Source: Sphaerolaimus hirsutus
Lineage: Eukaryota; Nematoda; Chromadorea; Monhysterida; Sphaerolaimidae
Assembly (NCBI GenBank): GCA_964036195.1
Contig: OZ038452.1
Span: forward strand, 16,238,704 to 16,302,703
Direction: 5' to 3'
Length of the DNA stretch: 64,000 nucleotides
Position 1 is the stretch's first letter; every line of letters begins with the position of its first letter. A model generated the notes under the pieces. The model was not told the origin of the DNA and ran no database searches. It saw nothing but the letters and a program-made list of their open reading frames with translations. The position numbers were made by a program, and so were the translations under genes. Below are positions 53,601 to 61,782 of this stretch, one piece after another.

Positions 53601-56600
53601 ATGCGTCAATGGATTGCCGACAGCGGGCTGGTAATCGCCTGCGAGCTGGTGTGGTCGTTCCCCGCCGACAACAGAGACAAGGACCAAGAGATGCGCCTCA
53701 AAGACTCACTGCTCAAATCCCTCAGGTCTGTTCGATCAATCGTAAATAGCAAACAACATCTGGGCATTACTCGCATTTGACAAATTTTACGCAGGCACAG
53801 TAATCGACGGGTGCTGGACTTGCAGCACGACGTAAACACCCCGGGCCACGTGCCCATGCTGATGCCCGACGCGCGCACAGCCGAGGTGGCCGGCGTGGAC
53901 AATAAGAAACAGTGCTACCAAGGCATATACAGGTGTGCGGTAAAACACCCCCGCCCGCCAATGGCACTAGGAAAAAGACCCCCCCCCCAATGGCACTATA
54001 TCAGCAAAGTGACCTGACACTGCACACGCAGACGCACCTACGCGGGGCTCCTGCCAGCGCAGCACAAACAGACGGCGCCGGTGCACCAGCCTCACTGGGC
54101 GCTGCAAAGCGATCGGGCTGAGATGAAACCCAACCCGGAGAACTTCATGTACGGCAAGAATAGACGGCCGGCTGAGCTGAAGAATCGCTGCTTGATTGCG
54201 CTCAATGTGATCGCACTGAAGCTGGGCAAGGCGAAAAAGAAAGTTGCAAAGACTGTCATCCCCGGCAAAAGGGCAACTAAAATTTCCTAATTAACACACA
54301 TGTTAACATTCACTAACCAAATAACACATGAATTAACTTCAAACACTGTTTCCATTTCATAAAATACTTCACTGAAACTGTTACTTTTATTTGCATATCG
54401 AATTCACCACTTTGAATGTTCACACACCTAGAAGCACACCCGAATTTGATTCTACTCAACAATCTCATACCGGTGATTGTAGTGTAAATATATTTCAGAG
54501 GCCTAATGCTATTGTTGAGGATTTGTTGTTCAGACAATTGCTTTCTTCAATAAATTTCAACAACGGGGTGAAATGAACACGGAAGAAATCACGCTGACAC
54601 AAAGTTAGTAAGAAAAACTGCAGTCACAAAGAAAACTAGCGCTCATTGCAACAAACCACACCACACCACACCGAAGCTGCGCCCATCCAAATAAGCCCCT
54701 ACTCATTTCGCTCCACAACCGCGAGGGTCACAGGTCGAAGTATCAGCGACATCAGAGTCGCTGGGCAGCGAGGCGACGCGGCTGTTGCGCGTGCGCGTGC
54801 TCGACGCCAACGACAACGCGCCGCTGTTCGCGCGCACCGCGCACACGCCGCCCGAGATGCTGGTCGTGCTGCCCGGCGCCCCAGCGGGGACCGTGATCGG
54901 CAGGGTCACCGCGCACGACGCCGACCAGAGCGAGGAGCACACCACGTTCGCCTACGCTATCATATCGACGTGTGAGTGTTGACACTGTGGCCAAGTGCCC
55001 CCCCATTACACAAATTTACACTGTTTTACACGTTACCCATGCGCATGTAGGTGGTGATAGACAACGTGAAAACTTCGAAGTGGACATGCAAAGTGGTGAG
55101 CTGCGCACCACGAAGGAAGTGCGGGAACTGGCAGGCACAGATGTGCAGCTGTGCATCTTGGCCACGCCCGACATGTAAGTTGACACCCCATCTGAGCATA
55201 CTAAATTTAGGTAAATAAGTACCTAGTGCTACATACAATTCAATCAAAAACAATCGCAGAGGGCGCGCGCACGCCGGACCAGTGAACATCGCCTACGACC
55301 CAGACGACCTGAGCATGACGCGCGTAATCGCTCATATCGTCGATGCATCACCCGTGCTGCAGCACAAACAGCTGACCAATGTCAAGCAGGAACGGAATGA
55401 TGCCGTGCTCAGCACACTGCCAAATAATACCGTGATTCAAGCTGGTAAGTTCAATCCAGAAAAGTATGGTTGTCATAATTGCTCGATCACAGTCGCAAAT
55501 TGTCAAATGAATCATAATTTCCGTATCAGTAGTACCTATAGCTAGGGCGTCTCAAAATTGTAGCTCTTGGGATTGACTGCGTTTCTCAAATTTAATTAAA
55601 TCAACTTTTTCTTATATTGAACCGGTGCTTTTCAATCAAGACGGACGGGCACGCAAATGCCGCTAACACTTGGCAATAATATCTATTGGCGGCGCAGACA
55701 CGCACACGGCGGGCGAGGTGATGCCGCAGCACGACGCGCCGCAAACCACATCACTCACATTCCTGTTGTCATCGGCCAAGTTCACCGACTCGTCCGGCGG
55801 CATCAGCGCCGTTTCAGACCAGGCCAAAAAGCAGCTGGGCGTCGACGAGCGCGACGGCACCATTCGGACGGCGCCGCAGCTCGCCAACACGTTGGGCTCG
55901 GGCGTGCTCGACACCAAGGTGGACGTGTTCGACGCGGCCAACAAGAAGCACGTGGGCGTGCTGCACCACGCCGTGCACATAGTGGACGCAGAAGACAAGC
56001 TGGCGTTCGTCTTCGAACCAGAACGTGCGCAATCGTTGGCGGAAATCGACCAGTTCACCAAGTAATACATATTTGGGCAAATGTTTCAAATCATGGAAAT
56101 TACAGTATTCACTCGAATAATCTCCCGTCTAGAATAATTCCCCCTGTCAGACGAGTGAGGAATTATAATTCCCTCCTCGAATAATTATCCCTTAAAGCAT
56201 ATGAAGAATTTGTTGTAAATAATTTGGAAAAAATGGTACAAAAATGTTAATGAAGCATATTTCATGAAATGAGTTGATAGAAACATGCTTGAAAAATTAG
56301 ACGAAATAATAATTCCCGCCTTGAACAATTCCCCGTCGAATAGTTCCCTCAAAAAGTTTGACTGAAAAATAATTCCCCAGGGAGTGGGGTTATTCTAGTA
56401 TAAACAGTATACGATTTACCGCGGTACGATATACCCTACAGCAAATTATCCTCGCTGCTGCTGGAGCACGGGCTGCGCGTGCACTTCGACACACACGCCG
56501 AGCGCCTGCCCGAGGAGCACGAACACGCGGGCCAGTCGCAGCTGTGCTTCTACGCCGAGCGATCGGCGGCGCGCCTGCTGCCCGCCCAGACGGCCAAACA

Positions 56601-57078
56601 GCGCCTCAGCGACATCGCGCACAAGGACAAGACGCTCAAAGAGTTCTACAAAGCGCACGGCGCCGCCGACATAAGAGTACGCTGGGGGCTCATTACAATG
56701 TCAAATCGAAACTGCACACCAATGGTGCGATCAATTACAGGAGTGTAGCACGCGGGCAGCCGAAGTGTCCACAGCGGCGTCGGTGCTGTCGGCGGCTGTG
56801 GAGCACATCTGGATCGTGCTGGCCGCGCTGCTGGCCGCGCTGATCGTGCTCACGCTCATCTGCTACCTGTGCTTCCTGCATCGCTACAAGCGCTACATGG
56901 CCGAGCAGAACGAGTGTCAGTAGGACTTTAAACTTGAGCTTAACACACGAAGCGAGGACAAACAATGCGACTGTGCGTGACTTTCAGTTGAGCGGGCCGT
57001 GGCCGCATCGAACGCCAACGGGGCGGCGGCGCGGCCGGACAACGTGCGCGCCCGGTCGGCCGACCCGCCCATGCCCAG
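29980..57078 (+). CDS. Large single-pass cadherin, 37 exons, 3-prime end not found
   Basis: All 37 exons join without a break in frame into about 2,185 codons. The protein has a signal peptide (MSFLRVALLSLALAA), roughly nine cadherin repeats of which four keep a canonical calcium motif (DANDNAP, DVNDNPP, DTNDNAP, DANDNAP), a Thr-rich segment, a membrane-proximal alpha/beta domain, a transmembrane helix and the start of a cytoplasmic tail. It should act as a calcium-dependent adhesion or recognition receptor at the cell surface. Domain order and the pre-membrane domain resemble arthropod midgut-type BT-R1/Cad87A and Cad99C/PCDH15 cadherins; which subfamily is not decided. Most introns are 55-90 nt; introns 4, 15, 23, 25, 29, 30 and 34 are enlarged by transposons, and intron 30 (12.2 kb) also contains another gene. 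Confidence 0.88.
30715..30873. mobile_element. Nearly perfect palindromic Harbinger-like MITE (cadherin intron 4)
   Basis: The 159-bp element has arms starting GGCCCCACACACGCTAGTTG and ending CAACTAGCGTGTGGGGCC, with ATA duplicated on both sides. Both arms are alike over most of their length. It accounts for much of the 446-nt intron. Confidence 0.85.
32130..32330. repeat. Possible CACACTAGTT-ended element in cadherin intron 9
   Basis: Contains ACGCACACTAGTTGGCC on the left and a weakly matching CAGTTGACCCGTGTG on the right. It fits the GGCCCC-CACACTAGTT group loosely. Confidence 0.3.
32800..33648 (+). CDS. Cadherin exon 12: Thr-rich mucin-like insertion
   Basis: This 849-nt exon is by far the largest of the gene. 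It begins by finishing a cadherin repeat (STSVAVTILPM) and then encodes about 230 residues rich in Thr, Pro, Glu and Ser, including a run of eleven consecutive Thr and clusters such as TTTTASTEPPSFTTG. This is the composition of an extended, O-glycosylated stalk. It then returns to folded sequence (VNLLMADIVDGIVLPQW). It lies inside the ectodomain, not next to the membrane, so it should act as a spacer between two blocks of repeats. Confidence 0.85.
33710..38092 (+). CDS. Cadherin exons 13-25: middle repeats
   Basis: Exons: 33710-33868, 33935-34149, 34206-34312, 35781-35914, 35983-36237, 36314-36506, 36576-36655, 36742-36832, 36906-37039, 37116-37230, 37309-37447, 37708-37841, 37908-38092. 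Landmarks are MFAIDGGSITV and LDRETRDRYDFVLA (strands of one repeat, across exons 14-15), IDIKDVNDNPPLV in exon 16, and LNVTIENGDDYAPHV in exon 25. Two repeat ends in this block lack the full DxNDN motif, so calcium binding at those junctions is probably weak or absent. Confidence 0.85.
34547..35453 (+). mobile_element. CAGGGACGTATCCAG hAT-like MITE with perfect 8-bp duplication (cadherin intron 15)
   Basis: From CAGGGACGTATCCAGGATTT to CTGGATACGTCCTTG; CCCTTCTA is duplicated exactly at 34539-34546 and 35454-35461. Inside are poly-G, GCGCTAGCGCCA and GCGCGCTTGCGCGC blocks. A second element (34835-35293) is nested in it. Confidence 0.88.
34835..35293. mobile_element. Palindromic MITE nested in 34547-35453, TA target
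   Basis: Inverted termini CAGGGGTGGGCATCTTCAGT and ACTGAAGATGCCCACCCCTG extend inward for about 60 bp (GCGATAG...GAGCTA). The matching part of the element at 23221-23617 reads straight across the site, showing that TA was duplicated. Confidence 0.8.
37487..37661 (+). mobile_element. 190-bp-family MITE with TATACTCGGC ends (cadherin intron 23)
   Basis: Same ends and same AACCTACCATAACCCA / TTATGGTAGGATTCTAC hairpin as 19505-19697, in the same orientation relative to the gene. It makes up most of the 260-nt intron. Confidence 0.75.
38504..39434. mobile_element. hAT-like MITE, AAAGTGTA word, perfect 8-bp duplication
   Basis: Ends CAGAGTTGCG and TTTTAACAACTCTG, with GTTAAAAG at 38496-38503 and 39435-39442. 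The interior near both ends is made of AAAGTGTATTTACACTT words. Confidence 0.85.
38650..38850. mobile_element. CCCTGTAAA-family inverted-repeat MITE
   Basis: GTCCCAAGCCCTGTAAAGTG at the left faces CTTTACAGGGCTTGGGATTG at the right. The family also occurs at 10785-11020 and 52696-52889. Nested inside 38504-39434. Confidence 0.7.
39546..40057. mobile_element. hAT-like MITE, CAGCTATCTATC word, perfect 8-bp duplication
   Basis: Ends CAGGGGTCTCGAATGG and ATTCAAGATTCCCCTG; GTCTGCGT is duplicated exactly at 39538-39545 and 40058-40065. The interior has poly-G/poly-C tracts and repeated CAGCTATCTATCTATC words. The long open frame across it is repeat-derived. Confidence 0.85.
40272..42523 (+). CDS. 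Cadherin exons 26-30
   Basis: Exons: 40272-40418, 40481-40600, 40666-40852, 40917-41201, 42351-42523. They encode VPENIAAGQTVFTVYVSDLD, NLDYETTQSYDLILTVTD, VEVIDTNDNAPQF and a following repeat ending in a degenerate calcium site. Exon 30 has a weak AAAG acceptor and ends inside a repeat at LDAEKLSAIV in phase 0. Exon 31, 12.2 kb away, begins VEVSATSESLG and completes exactly the strand expected, so both belong to one gene. Confidence 0.8.
41229..42238. mobile_element. Element with inverted arrays of a TAGATGTGTGATGGGC word (cadherin intron 29)
   Basis: The left arm (41229-41390) and right arm (42055-42238) are inverted copies ending inward at GGGGGATTAGCGGTGTCACA and its complement. Each arm is itself an array of 16-20-bp units reading TAGATGTGTGATGGGC in both directions. 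The middle is AT-rich and contains a further CACACTAGTTTTC element. Confidence 0.75.
41506..41706. mobile_element. GGCCC-CACACTAGTTTTC MITE nested in 41229-42238
   Basis: Ends GGCCCTGCGCACACTAGTTT and AAACTAGTGTGTGCAGGC, about 200 bp, AT-rich interior. Same terminal class as 30715-30873 but a different interior. Confidence 0.6.
43558..44369. mobile_element. hAT-like MITE, CGGAAAA word, perfect 8-bp duplication
   Basis: Ends TAGGGTGTCAAA and TTTGACACCCTA with GTCACAAG duplicated at 43550-43557 and 44370-44377. The interior is made of CGGAAAACGGAAA words on both sides of a nested element (43821-44076). Confidence 0.88.
43821..44076. mobile_element. Palindromic TATACTC-ended element nested in 43558-44369
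   Basis: TATACTCCAGTTACTTTCCA at the left, ACACCGAGTATA at the right, with GGAAGCGTGCCAACG facing TTGGCACGCTTCC inside. A second copy in reverse orientation lies at 44469-44718. Confidence 0.65.
44469..44718 (-). mobile_element. Palindromic TATACTC-ended element, second copy
   Basis: TATACTCGGCGGACATGATA at the left and TAAGTAACTGGAGTATA at the right. The internal TTGGCACGCTTCC block matches 43821-44076 in reverse. Confidence 0.65.
44834..45320. mobile_element. hAT-like MITE, AGTAC/AAACGTAAA word, perfect 8-bp duplication
   Basis: Ends CAGTTGTTAAAAGTACTG and CGTTTTAACAACTATG, with GTCATGAG duplicated at 44826-44833 and 45321-45328. Best-bounded copy of the family seen also at 7524, 15780, 27866 and 48834. 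Confidence 0.85.
46170..46560. mobile_element. Partial CCGTATTT MITE followed by a decayed GCGCCA-type element
   Basis: CCGTATTTCCTCGTATTACC starts the first; its right end is missing. From 46333 AGTGATTTAAAAAGTGCCAT begins a decayed relative of the GCGCCA-word family, with GGTGCCAAGCACCA-like words. Confidence 0.5.
47007..47459. mobile_element. CCGTATTT-ended MITE with reiterated terminal module
   Basis: From CCGTATTTCCTCGAAATACC to TTTCGAGGAAATACGG, flanked by TA. Near the right end the module GGGGGGTATTTCGAGG occurs several times in tandem. Confidence 0.8.
47582..48059. mobile_element. CCGTATTT-ended MITE, neighbouring copy in the same orientation
   Basis: CCGTATTTCCTCGAAATACC to TTTCGAGGAAATACGG, with the same internal AACGTAACACAGACATTGTTTT segment. 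Again several GGTATTTCGAGG modules near the right end. Confidence 0.8.
48131..48290. repeat. Inverted-repeat segment with CACTTGACA/TCAAGTG arms
   Basis: CGTTTTTTCACTTGACACTT at the left faces TTGTCAAGTGAAAAACGG at the right, with a second internal hairpin GAAGTGAAAAAA/TTTTTCACTTC. Probably a small MITE. Confidence 0.55.
48834..49282. mobile_element. hAT-like MITE with CAGTTGTTAAAA ends
   Basis: From CAGTTGTTAAAATGTACG to AGTAATTCTAACAACTCTG; interior TACGTACATTTACTCG and GTACTCACTTTTACG words. The target duplication is not clear. Confidence 0.6.
49902..49929. repeat. Short palindrome
   Basis: ATACATACATGCATTGCATG and the following TATGTAT form a nearly perfect palindrome of about 27 bp in AT-rich intron sequence. 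Confidence 0.6.
51588..51692 (+). CDS. Candidate alternative first exon of the nested gene
   Basis: A 35-codon frame from ATG (MSLSNRSLINTNNL...) ends at a strong donor CAG|GTATGT in phase 0. It cannot be read into the exon at 52003, whose upstream bases contain an in-frame stop, so it may be a 5-prime untranslated exon. It is, however, in phase with the exon at 52249 and could give a second N-terminus if 52003-52176 is skipped. No family is recognised. Confidence 0.4.
52003..54290 (+). CDS. Unrecognised gene nested on the same strand in cadherin intron 30
   Basis: Seven coding exons join in frame: 52003-52176, 52249-52326, 52393-52683, 52936-53283, 53559-53725, 53795-53932 and 54032-54290 (484 residues). 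The N-terminus is acidic and polar (SDDYLFSDEEEEM), followed by a Cys-rich patch (CCCYRR), a disordered Ser/Asp-rich segment (DSGIDDSLTVTSVGDDDSV), then a more ordered C-terminal half with KLEGLLRDVQEEMRQWI, VWSFPADNRDKDQEM and a basic tail KKKVAKTVIPGKRATK. No signal peptide or membrane helix is seen, so an intracellular protein is likely. I do not recognise the family. An in-frame stop upstream supports the start codon. The third intron needs a GC donor (AAG|GCATGC). Splice phases and GC-rich coding bias support a real gene. Confidence 0.72.
52696..52889. mobile_element. CCCTGTAAA-family MITE next to a nested-gene donor
   Basis: GGGTACTCCCAGATTGTG at the left faces GGTCTGGGAGTGGCACC at the right; CCCTGTAAAATGTCAAATG is repeated inverted as CATTTGACATTTTACAGGG. 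It begins about 13 bases after the exon end at 52683. Confidence 0.75.
54549..54554 (+). promoter_or_regulatory. Polyadenylation signal of the nested gene
   Basis: AATAAA 259 bases after the nested stop codon and 180 bases before cadherin exon 31. It would let the nested transcript end before the cadherin acceptor. Confidence 0.5.
54734..57078 (+). CDS. Cadherin exons 31-37: last repeats, pre-membrane domain, transmembrane helix
   Basis: Exons: 54734-54971, 55051-55174, 55260-55444, 55698-56061, 56442-56676, 56741-56915, 56988-57078. The calcium site RVLDANDNAPLF is followed by a last repeat. Then comes a domain starting KLAFVFEPERAQSL and running through LLLEHGLRVHFDTH and LCFYAERSA, which in spacing and secondary structure resembles the membrane-adjacent domain (MAD12) of PCDH15 and arthropod cadherins. 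The transmembrane helix IWIVLAALLAALIVLTLICY is followed by LCFLHRYKRYM. Exon 37 encodes a short Ala/Arg-rich tail and ends in phase 2; the next exon was not found. Confidence 0.83.
56101..56409. mobile_element. Diverged CCGTATTT-family MITE, GAATAATTCCC word (cadherin intron 34)
   Basis: From TACAGTATTCACTCGAATAA to TTATTCTAGTATAAACAGTA. The interior repeats TCGAATAATTCCC. It fills most of the 380-nt intron. Confidence 0.6.
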
Positions 57079-58361
57079 GTTTATGCAATCGTGCGTTGCA
57101 CTGCAACCTTTACATTTAATTATTTACGTTGTGTTACTACGGACGGTCTGGTGATACACCATTTTCTTTCATTTTTCGCTGTCTGACCGCATTTCCTCGA
57201 AATTCCGCCAGGGGTATATTTTGAGAGTGGAAATTTTGCGGGGGCTTAATTGAGGGGGGAGGTTATTTCTCCCTCAGCTCGCTCAGACGTGGGATAATTC
57301 GAGGGGGGTGAATTCAAGGAGTCGGGTATTTCGAGCAAGTACGGTATATGAACTCATGTGCAGTGTTACCTCCCAAACAATTCAAAAAAATTTAACTAAA
57401 AGGTCGTTCTCCAACCCTAATCCGCAACTGGCACTCGCAATTTTTGATATAACTACGCAGACCAGTATCTTACAAGTGGGAAGACAAGGGAGCAGCTGGC
57501 CAGTTTTGACCACAATTTTGTCATCACAAAAGTGAATGAAATCGACCTCGATTTATGTGATTCGTTGCGGCCATTAATTTAAATCTTGGGTACTCAATTC
57601 AAACCGGTGACGGTGGGAGGACTGATGTATTTTACAATACCTGCATTGAAATAAAATTTTGAGAGAAATAAAGTTCCGTATGCAGAGGTCTGCAAGATTT
57701 GGACAGTTACGGGGAATGGGGATTGACAAAGATAACGCAAATCTCTCCGCCAAAGTGAAAAGTGATCCACTTCGATAAAAAAAACATGTTTTAAGGTGCG
57801 ATTACAGCTCGACGTAAAATTCCAGCGTAAAATTCCGTCGCAACATTGATTACACGAAAGTGTAGGCTGATACAGGTCTCCAATTTTTCATGGACAATAT
57901 ATTTATCAATACCTTAATAATCGTCAACGGTCACTTCCATTTTATTGTGAAAAGTGAAAAAATCGATTTTACGTGATAATTTTACGCCAGCTGACGAAAA
58001 ATAACTTGACGCCAGGTCAGAAAAATCAATTGCATGCAATTGTAATTAACTGTTACAAATTTGTAACTTTTTTAAACTTTTATCGATACAAAAATCTAAA
58101 AAAATGTAATTTCAAGGAAAAATTAAGGAATGGAGGATACCAGGAAATGAGGCGAGATACCATGGTTGACTTGGCAAAATTGCTTAGTTCACAAAACTAC
58201 CTAAATGCATCACTAATCACAACCTCCATTGGACTTAACTTTTCCACATTTCATGCGCATCATCCATCAGTAAGAAATTAGGTATATCCCCAAAAATAAA
58301 TAGGTATTATTGCAATTTATCATGACTGGGTGCGAACATCGTGAAGATACACGGTGGCAAT
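57079..58361. other. Downstream of cadherin exon 37; no tail exon recognised
   Basis: Contains a short CCGTATTT-family MITE (57185-57345: CGCATTTCCTCGAAATTC to CGAGCAAGTACGG). I found no frame resembling a cadherin cytoplasmic tail. Reading through the exon 37 donor reaches a stop at 57152 after a hydrophobic stretch, which is unlikely to be the real end. Confidence 0.45.
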
Positions 58362-58728
58362 TATTTGGGGGGGGGGTTTGGGGGGGGGGGGGTTACCCCC
58401 CCCCCAAACCGCCCAGCTATCTATCCATCCCGGAGGCAAAATTTTGGAGGCTAAAATACTGTTGTTGTTCCTATTTACCTATTTTTAGTACTACATGCTC
58501 TTTTATACCCATTTTGAGCTATTTTATACCAATTTTTAGCGATTTTTCTCCGCTTTCTTCCTTCTACACCGTGAAATGGCCTATATATCGAACCACCACA
58601 ACCCCTTCCCCTAACCCCCCCCCCCAAAAAAAAAACAACAACAATTTTTCCAGCTATCTATCTATCCCGAAGGCCGCTCAGCTATCTATACAACCACTCG
58701 GAGGGTCAAAATTCAAGATACCCCTGTG
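58362..58728. mobile_element. hAT-like MITE, CAGCTATCTATC word
   Basis: Poly-G then poly-C tracts, CCGCCCAGCTATCTATCC, and a right end AATTCAAGATACCCCTG as in 39546-40057. The left terminus is lost. Confidence 0.65.
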
Positions 58729-58986
58729 TGCCTATACCAAATAGTGATGAAAAGCGTCGTGTGTGGCGTAACAATTTTGATGTCAAAGTCACCATTTTGT
58801 TATGTTTTATAATAATAATCCATAATATGCTATTGCATTACCTAGGTACAAAATCGAGCCATCGCGCTTCCACATGCTCCTGAAGTATAAAGTATAGATA
58901 ATCTCCAGTGTATTCACCTTCCCCTCTAAGGTTCTTAACAAGTGTCATGTCCAACTTTCAATGTTGAAGTAACAAATATTCAATGT

Positions 58987-61782
58987 GCGTGTACACGCTA
59001 GTTTACCAATGCGGCATGTGAAACACAAACGTAAACTCAAACGCGACGCGTCGCGCGTCGGTTTACCTTTATGATTGACATGTTAAAATTAGTTTATTTT
59101 TGTGTTTCACTTTCTGGGGTTAGAGGTTTTGGCAAGTCACAGAAATGCAACGCGTCGCCAGATTATTTTTTATGTGAAATGTAATGGGCAAACTGAATGC
59201 AATTTTCGGCGACGCGTCGCTAGCGACGCAGAAAGTGTTGCACATAAGATGTAAACTACTGTTTTATGAATTTCATCTGAATCAAGTAATTTGTGCTTGT
59301 TATAGCATGTATGTCTTATTTTGATGCTTATAATGATTATTAATTATCATTCTGCTCATAAAGTTGTTACTTTTTGCACTTTAACAGTATGATAGTCGCG
59401 TGAAATGCACCGGCAAACTGATGACTTTTGCGACGCTTGCGACGCTACCGTAACCCTGCTAAATTAAAAAAGAGCAATGTGTTGCCAGTTTACTTTTACT
59501 GTTTAACTCTAAATTAAACCGTTGTAAATCGTCGCGAGAGTCGCCAAAAACGTCGCAAAACGTCGCTTTTTGACTCAGTTTGACGCCAACCCCCACGGAT
59601 GAAAAAGTAACTTCATTTGTCACTTGTAGGTCGGATTTGAGCCATTTCTTCACTGACATGTGCAGAAAAAAATCGCGGTTTTAATGGTGTTTTTTACAAG
59701 TCCTAACTCTTTTGCAAAAAATTTTTATGAATTTTTTAAAATTTTGCCATAAATTGTGGCGAGGCAGAAAAATGTATAAATTCAAACATAGTGAACTAAA
59801 AAAGGGAATACATGTAAAAGTAATACATATAGTAAACCTTAAAAAGGAATACATATAAGACGTTTTAACCAACAGCTAATAATGTGAGAAATTAACTAAA
59901 AGAATATCAGGCATAGTAGAACAATGTACTAGTGCTACAAGCAGTATTTTTGTTTATATCTGCATCTTCTTACTCAAATTGACTCAGCCTGATGTTGTCC
60001 CTCCAGTGTAAATACAAATGGACATTGAGAAGAGAGAAGCCAGATAACATGGATCCAATCCTAAATGTGCCAATTCGACGGGACGTTGACAAAAGAGAAG
60101 CACGCCCCCTCAGTAGGGCTCGAACTCGACTCGACTCGACTCGACTCGACTCGTGACTCGAGGGTAAAACAGGGTACCGACTCGACTCGTCTGACTCGAC
60201 CGGAAAAATATGGCCCAAACTCGAGACTCGAGGTTTTTGCCTGACTCGACTCGAAATTTTAGCAAATTTCGAGTCAGGGTTGCCATTGAATAATGTCCTG
60301 AAAAATAAATTTGGATATGAACTTTTTAACATATTTTTTGAAAATTTTGCGCGCGACCGCGCATTTCCATACCACATGCATTGAATGGTGGGTGCTAAAA
60401 CTCAAATTTCTTGTTACCATACAATTCGACATAATGAAATACACACACCATCCATGATATACACATCACCTCAAATGCATTGCACAATGTTGACACTGAT
60501 CCAAAAAAAAATGCTGTAAAAGATGTTAATTATCTATCCGTAGGCTGATGTTATTTTTGAAACTTTATTTGTAGCAACATGAGTGATAGAAAGTTCTATT
60601 TTTGCTTTATCTTGATATTTCAATGAACTGTTGGCATTTAGACTTCATAAAGTGTGTGTGAAAACATTGGAAGAGAAACCAGTATCAAAAATTTCTGCAA
60701 GGGTCATACCAAAAAGTAATGGATCCGACTCGACTCGAGACTCGAGATTTTTGCCAGACTCGACTCGACTTTTCACTGGCTTGCCTGACTCGACTCGCCG
60801 ACTCGACCGGAAAAAATTTGGGGTTGCGACTCGAACTCGAGTTTGAAAAAAATCGAGTTTCGAGCCCTACCCCTCAGGGATGCAATCAAGCAGTGGATGA
60901 TGACGCCCGCCGGTCATGTTGCATGGGTGAATCCCGCTGACTGCTGAATTTACAACTATGTTGAATATAAAAATCAAACTGAATAATTTCCGTTGCAGTG
61001 GCAGTTAGCATTAAAGTGGCACTGGAATGGTAAACTGACGTAACAAATACAAAAAATTCATTTTAATGCTATCTGTAACAGGTACACTGTAACAGGTTCT
61101 GTATGGAACTGTCGTTGAATGGACAATTTTCGTTCATTTTTTGATTTTTGACTGATTTATTCATTTTTAATTGTGATTAAATCATAATTCGCCATGTCTT
61201 TTGTTTCACACCACAAAAAATTGTGTGATGTGTGCATCTCATGTTCCTCTTTCATGTGTGATTTTTTTTAAGCATTAGGGCTTTCCCTTCACGTGCTAGT
61301 GATTTATTTGCGTTTTATTGAAATAAAATCATAAAAAAATCGAAAGTTTGTTTTTAATGTCCGCCGTGTACACCAATCGATAGCACAATGAAAACTGATA
61401 ATTTAGAACATTTCAATAAACAAAAAAATGGAACAGGTGATTTTATAAAAATTTATATACACAAAAAAAATATGATAAATTCAATAAAAAAATCCAATTT
61501 TGCACTTAAAAATATTTTAAAAATTTTGACAACATCTACACAATGTACTGTACACGATGATGATAAAAAATTGCATGAACAATGCTCTGTTCTTCCACAA
61601 TTAAAGAAATTAGAAATTAACGTTTACAGCGTAAATTCACATCACTGGCAAACTTGAAAAAAATAAAGATGGCGGCCTAAACTCCGCCCACTTTTACAAT
61701 GTGTGAATTTAGCCGGTAAACTAAAAAATTGAGTTTACCACTGGTAAACTGAAAACGCCGGTAAACTAGTGTGTGCGGGGCC
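58987..61782. mobile_element. 2.8-kb CACACTAGTTTACC-ended element with a nested hAT-like MITE
   Basis: The left end GTACACGCTAGTTTACC and right end GGTAAACTAGTGTGTGCGGGGCC are inverted copies of the GGCCCC-CACACTAGTT class. The left third carries GCGACGCGTCGC words on both strands. A cleanly bounded hAT-like element lies at 60114-60869. No transposase frame was recognised. Confidence 0.55.
60114..60869. mobile_element. hAT-like MITE, ACTCG word, perfect 8-bp duplication
   Basis: Ends TAGGGCTCGAA and TTTCGAGCCCTA; CCCCTCAG is duplicated exactly at 60106-60113 and 60870-60877. Next to each end lie tandem ACTCGACTCGACTCG words; the centre is unique AT-rich sequence. Confidence 0.9.

Noticed and set aside
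53990-55670. Nested-gene exons as alternative exons of the cadherin
   Set aside because: The inner gene has its own start with an upstream in-frame stop, its own stop and an AATAAA; cadherin exons 30 and 31 join directly in phase.
57973-58281. 102-codon frame as a possible cadherin tail exon
   Set aside because: Lys/Asn-rich AT-driven composition, no splice acceptor in phase 2, no resemblance to cadherin tails.
60120-60160. ACTCG array as a telomeric or satellite repeat
   Set aside because: It is confined to the subterminal part of a bounded 756-bp transposon with an 8-bp duplication.
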